Source of the DNA: Rhizobium sp. SEMIA4064
Lineage (GTDB): Bacteria > Pseudomonadota > Alphaproteobacteria > Rhizobiales > Rhizobiaceae
Length of the DNA: 64,000 nt
Assembly: GCF_003025035.1 (NCBI RefSeq)
Contig: NZ_PYJN01000022.1
Span: 434,001 to 498,000 of the forward strand
Direction of reading: 5' to 3'
Shown piece after piece: positions 18,544 through 26,712 of the stretch. The notes below the pieces were generated by a model that was given only the letters and a program-made list of their open reading frames with translations, ran no database searches and was not told where the DNA came from. How positions within the stretch are numbered: the first letter of the stretch is position 1; each line of letters opens with the position of its first letter. Position numbers and translations under genes: made by a program.

Positions 18544-18979
18544 GGAAGGGCGTATTTAATCGGCGGGCTAGAGCTTGGCCGTAGGCGGAAGCCGCTGACG
18601 CTTGGCGGAAAGTCAGCATGCTGCGCAAGCAATATGGCGACGGAGAGGCGAATTCGACCACTCTGCCATCTCTTCGGGTATGTTGGTCGACGCATTTGAA
18701 GCGCAGGCGTTCTCAATAACGATAGAAGAATGGGTGGCAATTTGGGACACCTTCCGAAGTATCGTTTCTCTGCAGAGTTTTGAGCGCAATTGCCTCACGG
18801 AGATTGTCTCAGGATTGTCGAAAGCATTGATGCCGCTTTGATTGATACCATCGTCTGGCACGAGATCGGGACAAGTTGATGACAACGTTGATTAAAATCC
18901 TAAAGATTGAATTTATCGGCCTCTAGCATATGGCGAGCTAGTCTCTCTCCAGACAACTTTTCCTTTGGTTGAGGCCGGA
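18544..18979. other. gap holding a decayed tRNA-Ser copy
   Basis: No gene is supported. The main content is the tRNA-Ser remnant and its flank (18633-18740); beyond that the sequence is unremarkable. Short reading frames here are chance. Confidence 0.5.
18633..18740 (-). pseudogene. tRNA-Ser remnant with upstream flank
   Basis: On the plus strand, ATGGCGACGGAGAGG resembles the 3' end of the intact tRNA-Ser at 33883-33972. It is followed directly by ATTCGACCACTCTGCCATCTC, matching the 5' half of that tRNA with one or two changes. The variable, T and anticodon arms are missing. The similarity continues about 60 bases past the tRNA 5' end into the flank, so this is a duplicated, decayed copy of the locus and not a working tRNA. 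Confidence 0.7.
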
Positions 18980-19123
18980 ATGATTAGGATTGCTGGACCC
19001 TTGGCTCTCTGCGCAGTGACGCTGGGCTCATGCTCGGGTGAGAACCAAAGTCCGGACGTGCAGAAATTTGAACGGAGCGAACTCCACGCCCTAGACGAGC
19101 GATTCCATGAAAGCGGCCTTTGA
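18980..19123 (+). CDS. short lipoprotein or lipoprotein fragment
   Basis: A 47-residue frame with a lipoprotein signal: MIRIAGPLALCAVTLGSC, where LGSC is the lipobox. A short polar tail stops 28 bases before the IS630 element. GAGG lies just before the ATG. It could be a complete small lipoprotein, or the N-terminus of a gene broken by insertion and a frameshift, with the piece at 20390-20698 as the other half. Confidence 0.45.
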   Translation: MIRIAGPLALCAVTLGSCSGENQSPDVQKFERSELHALDERFHESGL

Positions 19124-19151
19124 TGGAACCTGAAGCGGGCTGGCGGATTCC

Positions 19152-20343
19152 TGGTTTGAGTTATCCAAATGAGGAGTTTCATCATGGCACCCAGACGGCG
19201 CGTAATCGAGTTAGCGATGAGCGAGCAGGAGATCGAAACGTTGACGGCTCTTTCGCGGTCTCGAAGCGAACCGGCGAGCCGGGTATCGCGGGCAGCTATG
19301 CTTTTGGCCTATCGGGAGAACCCGTCGTTCTTTGCCGTGGGACGAAGACTTGGCGTGCACCATCAAACGGTCCAGCGCTGTGTTGAGCGCGCCGAGAGCT
19401 ATGGCCCGCTTTCGGCGCTCGACGACCGGCCGCGGCCGGGCAAGGAGCCGGTGATCACGCCGGAGGCCAAGGCCTGGCTGGTGTCTTTGGCGTGCGACAA
19501 GGCCAAGGACCATGGCTATCCGCACGAACTGTGGACGACGCGGCTGCTGGCCCGCCATGCGCGCGAGCACGGACCGGGGGCCGGACATTCCTGTCTGGCC
19601 CGCCTGGTTCAGGGCACGGTCAGCAAGCTTCTTGGCCAGGAGGAAATCAAACCGCACAAGATGCGCTACTATCTGGAACGTCGCGATGCCGAGTTCGAGC
19701 AGAAGATGGCGGAGGTCTTGTGTGTCTATCGCGAGGTCCAGGTCCTGAAAAAGGCCGCCGCCAAATCGAACAAATCGGGCAAGCCGGTCGCGATCGTCTC
19801 CTATGACGAGAAGCCTGGAATCCAGGCGATCGCGACGACGGCGCCGGATTTGCCGCCCGTGCCAGGTGTCCATCCGGCCTTTGCACGCGATTTTGAATAT
19901 AAGCGTCATGGCACGCTCAGCCTGTTGGCTGGAATTGACCTGTTGACAGGCAAGGTCCACGCGCTTGTCAAAGACCGTCACCGCAGCCGCGAGTTCATCG
20001 AATTCCTCAAGCTGCTCGATGCCGCCTATCCGGCCGGCACCGCCATCAAGTTGATCCTCGACAATCATTCCGCCCACATCTCGAAAGAAACCAAAGCCTG
20101 GCTCGATAAACGACCGGCAGGCCGCTTCGAATTTACCTTCACGCCCAAACACGGCTCCTGGCTCAACCTGATCGAGGGCTTCTTCTCCAAGTTCGCCCGC
20201 TCCGTCCTGCGCCACATCCGGGTGAGCTCAAAGCACGAACTCAAGGAACGCATTATGGCCGGCATCGACGACGTCAATCGCCATCCCGTCATCCACACAT
20301 GGTCCTATAAACTCGCCGACGCCGCCTGATAGGATTCGAACCA
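19152..20343 (+). mobile_element. IS630-family insertion sequence
   Basis: About 1.2 kb holding a single transposase gene. Weak terminal inverted repeats are visible: TGGTTTGAG at 19152 and TTCGAACCA ending at 20343, i.e. TGGTTYGAR at both ends. I could not see the TA target duplication expected for IS630, so the exact ends are uncertain by a few bases. Confidence 0.65.
19184..20329 (+). CDS. IS630 family transposase
   Basis: A 381-residue DDE transposase. The N-terminal half is a helix-turn-helix region (FFAVGRRLGVHHQTVQRCVERAE). The catalytic triad is recognisable as SYDEKPG, LILDNHSAH and LNLIEGFFSK (Asp, Asp, Glu). The frame is intact, so the element may be active. GAGGAG precedes the ATG at 19184; an in-frame ATG at 19169 is possible. 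Confidence 0.92.
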   Translation: MAPRRRVIELAMSEQEIETLTALSRSRSEPASRVSRAAMLLAYRENPSFFAVGRRLGVHHQTVQRCVERAESYGPLSALDDRPRPGKEPVITPEAKAWLVSLACDKAKDHGYPHELWTTRLLARHAREHGPGAGHSCLARLVQGTVSKLLGQEEIKPHKMRYYLERRDAEFEQKMAEVLCVYREVQVLKKAAAKSNKSGKPVAIVSYDEKPGIQAIATTAPDLPPVPGVHPAFARDFEYKRHGTLSLLAGIDLLTGKVHALVKDRHRSREFIEFLKLLDAAYPAGTAIKLILDNHSAHISKETKAWLDKRPAGRFEFTFTPKHGSWLNLIEGFFSKFARSVLRHIRVSSKHELKERIMAGIDDVNRHPVIHTWSYKLADAA

Positions 20344-20389
20344 CGAAAACGTTGAACTAGGCAGATCCTGCAACGGAGATTTTTTTGCT

Positions 20390-20698
20390 GTGCGCGATGG
20401 CAATTTTGTGTGGGTCAGCGGCCTAGAAACGCAGATTGTTCAGAAGGATGTTAAGATAGCTGATCTTGGATCACATCGAATCGCCATCACTGCCACCTTC
20501 AAGGCGGGAAGCATCGTTACAACGTTCGCGTTAAATGACGCAGGAAACATCGCGAAGGTCGCGGACATAACATTCAACACAGATCTGCCCCCAGAAGCAT
20601 GGGCCAGAGCCGGCATTGATCGTGAGCAATTCGATGCGAAGCTAAAACAGTTTAAGACCATCCCGACAATGGTGCTTTGTCCGCCAGCGGCCACTTAG
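20390..20698 (+). CDS. hypothetical protein, possibly a gene fragment
   Basis: A 102-residue frame starting with GTG after ACGGAG. The sequence (FVWVSGLETQIV, IAITATFKAGSIVTTF, DLPPEAWARAGIDREQFDAKL) looks like a real protein's C-terminal part, mostly beta-strands then a helix. It follows the IS630 element, and the frame remains open back almost to the IS end, so it may be the distal piece of an interrupted secreted protein. Confidence 0.4.
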   Translation: MRDGNFVWVSGLETQIVQKDVKIADLGSHRIAITATFKAGSIVTTFALNDAGNIAKVADITFNTDLPPEAWARAGIDREQFDAKLKQFKTIPTMVLCPPAAT

Positions 20699-21134
20699 GC
20701 TGTGATGTCTCTTAAACTCAGCCTCGGCTGAGCGAAAAATGGCGGAGAGGGTGGGACCCTCTCCCAAAACAGCCGTAAGTCATTGATTTCCCGTGAAACG
20801 GGACGCTGCCTGGGTCCACATTTTGGTACACATTTTCCGACCGGTTGTCAAAGGTTGAACCAGGCTTTTCGCGCACCACCGCGATAGTAGTTGAGGATTG
20901 CTAAGGCTCGTGACCGCATGAATCGGTAGCGCAGCCCCTAACGCAATCCCCTATAGGTGAAGCAGGGGGTTAGTGGATTTCGTCTAAAACTTAGGGAGTT
21001 CATCAATTGATCGGACAACAACTGGGACTTGGGGAGCCAGGTCATCCGGCAATCCGCACTTAAGACCGCCCTTTTTCAAAAAATCTCCAAGGCCCGAAGC
21101 CGACTTCGAGTTTACCGCTTGGGAGGAGCTTCGA
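20699..21134. other. left end of the IME, no supported gene
   Basis: It contains the distal att copy (20739-20756) followed by about 380 bases without a convincing gene. A frame at 20984-21391 (minus) overlaps the relaxase end and is treated as chance. Confidence 0.5.
20739..20756. repeat. distal attachment site copy
   Basis: ATGGCGGAGAGGGTGGGA, identical to 33882-33899 at the tRNA-Ser 3' end, in the same orientation. Sequence differs on both sides. It is the expected footprint of site-specific integration. Confidence 0.8.
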
Positions 21135-22880
21135 TCAGATAGTCGGTCCCGGCGAAATGACATTGTTCTCGGCCATTGAAGCCTTGAGGACGGCTTCTTT
21201 CTTGTCTTGAAGAACAGCACATGCTCTCGAAAGGACGAAGTCTGTGCCACCAAACGCGAACCCCGGCTGCAGTCGCAGGATGCCATAGGCAGCTTCCACC
21301 AATTCCAAAGTCGCTCCGGCCTCCCGCTTGCGCTCGACCATTTCCTTGATCTTAGCTTCATGACGTCTTTTTTCGGCGATTTCCTCAACAACGACCTTCG
21401 AGTTCAGCCTATGCAAGCGGCGTTCACAGCCCGACACCTGGTCCGACGCCTGTCTTGCATCATCCTCCAGCGTTCGAAAGCGGCGCTCTACGATGAAAGC
21501 CACGCACAAAAGGTAGTGCCACCAACGTACCCGAGGAGCCTTTCGCAACCGCAACTCGGCATTAAAATGGTGGTCGCGTGCCGTTAAAAGCTTCCTTTCC
21601 AGGCTTTTGATATCAACGTGGAGTTTGGTGACAGTTTCAGAAAACTTGAAGTCGGGAACCACTCTATGGAAATCATATTGAGCCTGCTCCTCAAGGTGCC
21701 ATATCGCAGCCATCACGCGCTCGGCAGGCTTCATAGCCAACGTGTTCGCCCACCCCAAAAGCTCAGAAAGACGTGTTTGATGTCCGCCAAGCCCTCGAAT
21801 CCACCCAGTGGGTTTCAAGTCGGGAGAGACCGCACTGCCTGCGGTTGACTGAGGCATTCGAGCCGGGACAGAAGTTGTTCGAGGCACTCCAGAATCTTGC
21901 CCTGCATTTGGATCATCATTTCCAGGCCCTGCGTCTCGGAATTGGTCGAGTTGTCGAGGAGCGCTCGGATTTCTCGGGCCTCGTTGAGGATTGCTTGTTC
22001 GATGGTCGCCTTGTTTGTTTGCTGATTCATTTCTGATATTCCTCATCAAATCATCGATTTCTGATTTACGTCTGCCACTCAGGCGGGAAAGTGATCCGAC
22101 CACATTTCCATTCAGGTCTTCTACGATCCACGTCCCTTCTTTTTGACCGGCAACGACGGTCAATGATTTCGACATTAGCAGAGCTTCGAGGTCGGCCCTC
22201 GTCGTTGCGGTGGCGACTGCGGCCTTCACAACCTGTCGGATTGCAGGCAGGTCGATGCCAACTCTCTTTTTCGCCTGGTGCTGCGATTGCGTGAATGCTT
22301 CGCCCATCGGTAGCTCGGTTTGGGCAAACTCGGCTTCAATTCTTGAAGCCACATCGACAGCACCGCGCTTTCGCAGTCCGGCGATTACCGTCTTCGTGTG
22401 TTTGCCCAGAACAAACCTGTGCCCGAATTTGAATTCTGACCACCTAGCGACAAGCTCATGGATGATCCGATCAAACGAGCAACTGAGCACCTTACCCGCA
22501 ACAGGATCAATTTCACCGACGAGGACATGCCAGTGAGCGGCATGGGCGTCTGCGGTAGTACGCTTCTTCTTATGTTCAACGATGACCGCTCGCGCTACAT
22601 CGAAATCGAATTCTCCCGCGATCATCGCAACCACCTCGCGCATCTGCGTCCTGGTGGTGGCTTCGTGAGGGTTAATGATCCAATGCCTAATGGAATATGT
22701 TGAGCGCTTGGCAGACGCATCGAGATGCATGTCGTCGATATCGGCTGCCGTGCCCTTCAAGAATTCAACGTCGTCGTTGTCTTTGCCATTTTTGAGATGG
22801 CTGATCAGCTTCTTTACGTTCGAGCTGGTCCGAAATCGGATAGCTTTTATAATCATATTGAAGACCATAATGCAGATCAT
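21135..22880 (-). CDS. mobilization relaxase
   Basis: A 581-residue relaxase-like protein that would nick oriT and lead the strand to a recipient. The N-terminal domain (~1-290) has NVKKLISHL, RSTYSIRHWIINPHEATT and AHAAHWHVLVGEIDP, the last resembling the HUH metal site of relaxases. A Pro/Gln/Asn-rich linker (~300-350) encodes another frame's gene. The C-terminal part is a helical domain with a hydrophobic WWHYLLCVAFIV segment. The start at 22880 forms an ATGA overlap with mobC; internal starts at 22853 are possible. Confidence 0.8.
   Translation of the reverse strand: MICIMVFNMIIKAIRFRTSSNVKKLISHLKNGKDNDDVEFLKGTAADIDDMHLDASAKRSTYSIRHWIINPHEATTRTQMREVVAMIAGEFDFDVARAVIVEHKKKRTTADAHAAHWHVLVGEIDPVAGKVLSCSFDRIIHELVARWSEFKFGHRFVLGKHTKTVIAGLRKRGAVDVASRIEAEFAQTELPMGEAFTQSQHQAKKRVGIDLPAIRQVVKAAVATATTRADLEALLMSKSLTVVAGQKEGTWIVEDLNGNVVGSLSRLSGRRKSEIDDLMRNIRNESANKQGDHRTSNPQRGPRNPSAPRQLDQFRDAGPGNDDPNAGQDSGVPRTTSVPARMPQSTAGSAVSPDLKPTGWIRGLGGHQTRLSELLGWANTLAMKPAERVMAAIWHLEEQAQYDFHRVVPDFKFSETVTKLHVDIKSLERKLLTARDHHFNAELRLRKAPRVRWWHYLLCVAFIVERRFRTLEDDARQASDQVSGCERRLHRLNSKVVVEEIAEKRRHEAKIKEMVERKREAGATLELVEAAYGILRLQPGFAFGGTDFVLSRACAVLQDKKEAVLKASMAENNVISPGPTI
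21815..22030 (-). CDS. small coiled-coil protein nested in the relaxase gene
   Basis: A 71-residue frame entirely inside the relaxase, in a different reading frame. GAGGA lies 9 bases before the ATG. The product is Gln/Glu/Leu-rich and strongly helical (AILNEAREIRALLD, MIQMQGKILECLEQLLSRLECL). Nested mobilization genes of this kind are known from ColE1-type plasmids (mbeB/mbeD inside mbeA). The relaxase frame over it codes a low-complexity linker, as expected if the other frame is under selection. Confidence 0.5.
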   Translation of the reverse strand: MNQQTNKATIEQAILNEAREIRALLDNSTNSETQGLEMMIQMQGKILECLEQLLSRLECLSQPQAVRSLPT

Positions 22881-23164
22881 GTCAGGACCCTGGCGGCATC
22901 CTTGCGTACCTGCGCGGCGACTTCCTTGAGCCGTGGGACGTCAATGGGTTTTCCGGCAAAGGCTTCGAGCATTAAGTTCGTCGAACGCCGCAATTTCGCA
23001 ATGCCTTCTCGTCGCTGTTGACCGGCAACGCGCCCGCGCATGGTTTCGTTAATGGCGCAACGTATGATCGCGGAAACAGATTTCCCGGCCTCATCCGCGA
23101 AATGCTCCAGCCGTACTTTGTCGACGTCTGAAATTCGGAATTTTACAATCGCGCCCTTGGTCAA
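22877..23164 (-). CDS. MobC-like relaxosome protein
   Basis: A 95-residue small basic DNA-binding protein. The ribbon-helix-helix-like start (VKFRISDVDKVRLEHFADEAGKSVSAIIRCAIN) is typical of MobC accessory proteins that help relaxases bind oriT. I chose the TTG at 23164 because AAAGGAAC lies 8 bases before it; a longer frame to 23221 exists. Its stop overlaps the relaxase start (ATGA). Confidence 0.75.
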   Translation of the reverse strand: MTKGAIVKFRISDVDKVRLEHFADEAGKSVSAIIRCAINETMRGRVAGQQRREGIAKLRRSTNLMLEAFAGKPIDVPRLKEVAAQVRKDAARVLT

Positions 23165-23194
23165 TTTATAAGTTCCTTTGGGGGTCCACGGGGG

Positions 23195-23290
23195 CAAAGT
23201 CCCCTGGTCAGCTGCGTCCACGGACGCATGGCTGGCAGCCGTAGGCCCCTCGAAATTTTGTGCCTACGTCAAGGATTGTCTGGATGTTGG
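23195..23290. other. candidate origin of transfer (oriT)
   Basis: Directly upstream of mobC. Two inverted repeats are visible: TGCGTCC-AC-GGACGCA (near 23212) and CGTAGGC (23240-23246) / GCCTACG (23262-23268) with a 15-base spacer. TCAAGGATTG follows immediately. An inverted repeat next to a short nic-like motif beside mobC and relaxase genes is the usual oriT layout. No nic site is proven. Confidence 0.45.
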
Positions 23291-23317
23291 TCGGCCGCAA
23301 GTCGAAAACGCATCAGG

Positions 23318-23746
23318 TCAGACTGGACGCGAAAAGCCTTCAAGGAAACGGGCTTCTTCAGCGGTGATTTTTGAGATTACTTGCGGTGGATTGAAGCCAA
23401 CTCTCATCGATCTCAATTGCCTGATGGGAATGGGTGATATTTCGCGCACGTGTCCCAAATAAATACAAACGCCTGACGCTGTACCTTCAAAGTAGCTATC
23501 AAAATCTTCTTTAGTTATACCAGTTTCAGCACCGAAACTGGCCCACAACTCGTCCGGATGACCTCGAAAAATCTGGACCGCAACAGCAACGGCAACCACC
23601 GCGCCAATTGGTAATGTTGCATAAATCCAGAGAGTTGTTCCGGCTTGAATCGGAGGTATCCGCCTCCGCACCTCAACCGTCTTTACACCCGAAACAATCG
23701 CCTGAACAAACTTGGGGCGAATTGAAATAATTGCATTTTCAGACAA
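23318..23746 (-). CDS. ASCH/PUA-like domain protein
   Basis: A 142-residue protein whose first ~110 residues fit an ASCH-type fold: AIISIRPKFVQAIVSGVKTVEVRRR, TTLWIYATLPIGAVVAV, FRGHPDELWASFG, ITKEDFDSYFEG. ASCH proteins bind RNA or modified nucleotides and occur in toxin and regulator pairs. It is last in the cassette, starting with TTG one base after the GNAT-PIN-ASCH stop, with GAAGG upstream. The neighbour has its own ASCH-like C-terminus. Confidence 0.7.
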   Translation of the reverse strand: MSENAIISIRPKFVQAIVSGVKTVEVRRRIPPIQAGTTLWIYATLPIGAVVAVAVAVQIFRGHPDELWASFGAETGITKEDFDSYFEGTASGVCIYLGHVREISPIPIRQLRSMRVGFNPPQVISKITAEEARFLEGFSRPV

Positions 23747-23747
23747 A

Positions 23748-25877
23748 TTACCAACCTTCAGCGAGAATTTGGGCGATCTTCTCGCTTGGCAACTCAACTG
23801 GGGACACCAGATTGGCACGACCAACGGATTCCAGCTCTCTCAACCTTTTCACCGGCACAGGCTTTGGCAACTGGATGAGATTGTCAAATGTCGTCAACAG
23901 AATATCTTCGCTTGCAGAAAAGTCGGCAATATTTTCAACGACCAAGCGACGCTTGTCCTCTCCCGAAATCTCGTGTTTTTTCGAAATCACTGCGTCGACG
24001 ATCCTAGCGACAGCGACCACCGCACCAATTCCCTGTCGATCCCTCTTAGACTCGTAAAAGATAATCGGCATATCGGGTCGCATCAATTTTGCCGCTTTCG
24101 GGCTATTGATATATGCCCGCTTCGTCAAGAAAGAGGCGTCCATACTTTCGATGAAGGACAGCCGTTGCTGTCGGTTTGTGCCAAGAAGTTCGTCTGCATA
24201 ACGTTTGGTGATCGGCACAATCACTCCAGCACGACCGGGCCAAACGATTATCGTGGGGCTGAGCAAATTTTCTAGTTCGTCAGGACGAAGCAAACCGGCG
24301 CTGTCCTGATCGTATCCTGCAACTATGGCGTCCGCATTCGTCGGAAAATTCGCGGGCAATGTAAATCCTGTACGACGCTGTAGTTCCTTTGTAGACGCGG
24401 TCCAGTTCTGTTCAGCAAGGGGTTTGCCCACGGCAATCTTGATTAACCGCGAAGCCGGTCCCTTCGTGAAGCCCTGGCCTCGCGCGATGCTGTGAACCAT
24501 AGATTGCCCAGGAAGCTGCTCCAGCTCAAGCGTAATGGGGCCGCCTTTACATGCTTCGCGTACCAGGAAGTCCAGCAAATAATCGCTGAAAAAAGCAGAG
24601 CTTTGATGCTCGGGTCTGGTGTGAACAAGCAGTTTTCCTGATGGCATTATCGAACGTTTAAGCGACAACCAACCCAGGGCGACTATTCTCTGGTCTTGAG
24701 CTATCTTCCATATGACGTTGGTTTCAGAAACGGAATCCAAGAATGATTTCGTTGCCGTAGCCACATTGTTTTCTCGTAGATATTTTTCTGCCTCATCCCT
24801 GGATGATACTTGGGCCTGAAAGCCAGCTCCCGCGACTGCAACAGCGGCGGAAGCAATTTCATCGACGGGCAACAAATCTATGATTTCATTTAACGAAATC
24901 ACATCTATCCCAAAATTGCGGATCAACTCATCTCTTGAATCAAGCAAAGCAGCGTCCCGAGTAACGAAAGCAGTCGCACGAGCAATTGCCGCGTGGGCAA
25001 GATGGCGTGCATCACTCAAAGCCTGCGCCGTACCGGAGCTTCGCAGCCCTCTCCTGACGAACACAAGGTCATGCACCTTTTCTTGAAGCTGGGCTTGATT
25101 GTCGACTTCGGCCGTAGGCAGCCGGGGCATGCTCAGGGCCATTTGCAACAACGGATCGTTGTTCACATCAGTGGAGTTTCTGCGAAGCTCTCGTACGAAC
25201 TCGTCAGAAACCGCGACACGGATATCGTGGGCCAGAGCAGCACCAAACAACCGGCGAGCTTGATCACTGTGCTGCCGGTTCCGAACCAGGTCCAGAAAGA
25301 TATTCAAATCTAATGCAAAGAGCGGTGACTGACCGGCACTCCGGCGGCGAAGCCCTAATTCAAATCCCGTGGGCGGGATACGATTTGATATGGAGAACAG
25401 TGTATCAGTCTCAAGCTCTCGCATATGCACCAAAATTGTTCGTCCGCGAGCTTTTCCGCCACTTCGTTCTCGAACGATTTCAAATTTTGAGCGGGCGTAA
25501 AACGCGAGAGCTGAGGGCAAATCTGCGGCGACATCAGCACGAACCGTCATAAAGCCTCGGACTTCCAACTCCGAGAGGAAGGTGCGCATCAATGCGCCCG
25601 CAAACCCAAGGCCACGGTACTTATGAACAACCGCAATTTGCTGAACTTTGGCATGAGGGAAAACACCGCTATATAGAAGGTATCCCGCGAACTCATTTTC
25701 TGCGCCAGCGTTCGCCAGCATCGCGATCACACGCCTCCGACTTATAGCCTCTCTGATCGCCGTTTCCGGCAAGAAGCCAAGGGACTCTTTCTCACTGTCG
25801 GCCAGGGCCTGAACCTGACCTGCCAAGGCGAGAAGCGTGTCAACATCTTGGACTGGCGACAATTGAAGCTGGCTCAC
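23748..25877 (-). CDS. GNAT-PIN-(GNAT-like)-ASCH fusion protein
   Basis: A 709-residue multidomain protein. Residues ~1-160 are a GNAT acetyltransferase (acetyl-CoA loop VVHKYRGLGFAGALM). Residues ~185-335 are a PIN nuclease-like domain with acidic positions in FALDLNIFLDL, SDEFVREL, LSDARHLAHAA and FVTRDAALLD. Residues ~390-490 look like a second, degenerate GNAT. Residues ~545-670 resemble ASCH (VIVPITKRYADELLG, IIFYESKRDRQGIGAVVAVARI). I read it as an RNA-cutting or RNA-modifying effector; this is inference. The GTG start at 25877 has GAGG upstream. SIR2 ends 16 bases before. Confidence 0.75.
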   Translation of the reverse strand: MSQLQLSPVQDVDTLLALAGQVQALADSEKESLGFLPETAIREAISRRRVIAMLANAGAENEFAGYLLYSGVFPHAKVQQIAVVHKYRGLGFAGALMRTFLSELEVRGFMTVRADVAADLPSALAFYARSKFEIVRERSGGKARGRTILVHMRELETDTLFSISNRIPPTGFELGLRRRSAGQSPLFALDLNIFLDLVRNRQHSDQARRLFGAALAHDIRVAVSDEFVRELRRNSTDVNNDPLLQMALSMPRLPTAEVDNQAQLQEKVHDLVFVRRGLRSSGTAQALSDARHLAHAAIARATAFVTRDAALLDSRDELIRNFGIDVISLNEIIDLLPVDEIASAAVAVAGAGFQAQVSSRDEAEKYLRENNVATATKSFLDSVSETNVIWKIAQDQRIVALGWLSLKRSIMPSGKLLVHTRPEHQSSAFFSDYLLDFLVREACKGGPITLELEQLPGQSMVHSIARGQGFTKGPASRLIKIAVGKPLAEQNWTASTKELQRRTGFTLPANFPTNADAIVAGYDQDSAGLLRPDELENLLSPTIIVWPGRAGVIVPITKRYADELLGTNRQQRLSFIESMDASFLTKRAYINSPKAAKLMRPDMPIIFYESKRDRQGIGAVVAVARIVDAVISKKHEISGEDKRRLVVENIADFSASEDILLTTFDNLIQLPKPVPVKRLRELESVGRANLVSPVELPSEKIAQILAEGW

Positions 25878-25893
25878 CAACGCACCTCGTACA

Positions 25894-26712
25894 CTAGCTT
25901 GCAACCTTCGCCGACGGAGGCAGAAGCCGATTAAGGAAAGCTTCGAGCGCCTGCCCTGGCTCAGGAGAATCCTCGCTTATAACCTTAACGTCCCATTGCC
26001 GGAGTACGACTTCCTGGATTGGGTCTGGCGTCGGCAAGAAGACGTAGGAGCTGGGTCGATATTTTGCATGTCCCGAAATCTGCCAAGTTTTCCAAATTTT
26101 GTGGAGCAACAAACGGATATTCATGTCAGTCAGACTGTAACCAATAAACAATATCGTTTTACCTAACGCATCCGACCTTAACTTAACGTCCAGAGGATAA
26201 TCGAACGTCAGCCTTTCAAAATAATCAGTTTCCGTCAGAACTATAGAGTCGTCGTTTTCGAAGTCTCCGTGAAACTTCACTATTTGAGTATGTCCATCTT
26301 CAATCCTAGATATATCTCTCACATCCACAATTTTTATATGTTCTTTTTTGTGCAATTTAAAAGATGCTTCAATATTCGAGTCGTAGTTGGTGGTATATAT
26401 AATAGGAAAGCCGATTTCGGTAATCAGCCTATGCACTTCGGACTTGCGTAAGACCTCGTCGTCAACGTTCCAATTCTTATCCATCCAGCTTCGAAGAGGC
26501 CCGATTGAGCCTTTTTCCAATCTGTAGAACTCAGCAAGCGTAAGATAACTTGCACCACGAGCGCCAAACACCTGGGGATCGTAACCCAATTCTCTACCCA
26601 TGTGGTCAATCAGCTCAGCCCAGGTCGGCGCTCCAAGGTTTTTTGAAACACCCGCGCCGACAAAGAGGATCACATTCTTACTAGCGATTGACTGAATCAA
26701 TTCATCGAGCAC
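25894..26712 (-). CDS. SIR2-family NAD-binding protein
   Basis: A 272-residue SIR2-like domain protein of the stand-alone anti-phage type (SIR2_2). The N-terminal NAD loop is ILFVGAGVSKNLGAPTW (residues ~15-31). YTTNYDSNIE follows, then the catalytic-type His in VKFHGDF, and FIGYSLTDMNIRLLL near the end. There are no Zn-binding cysteines, so it is not a classical deacetylase; such proteins usually hydrolyse NAD in defence. The GTG start at 26712 has GGAGG 9 bases before and lies inside the HAM1-like 3' end. The gene is strikingly AT-rich. Confidence 0.82.
   Translation of the reverse strand: MLDELIQSIASKNVILFVGAGVSKNLGAPTWAELIDHMGRELGYDPQVFGARGASYLTLAEFYRLEKGSIGPLRSWMDKNWNVDDEVLRKSEVHRLITEIGFPIIYTTNYDSNIEASFKLHKKEHIKIVDVRDISRIEDGHTQIVKFHGDFENDDSIVLTETDYFERLTFDYPLDVKLRSDALGKTILFIGYSLTDMNIRLLLHKIWKTWQISGHAKYRPSSYVFLPTPDPIQEVVLRQWDVKVISEDSPEPGQALEAFLNRLLPPSAKVAS

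Noticed and set aside
18602..18841. Plus-strand 79-codon frame
   Set aside because: It runs through the tRNA-Ser remnant, which explains its sequence; not protein-like.
20984..21391. 135-codon frame overlapping the relaxase 3' end
   Set aside because: It mostly shadows the relaxase in another frame and is Arg/Ser/Lys-rich like a chance frame. The tail beyond 21135 could be a frameshifted relaxase end, but nothing supports that here.
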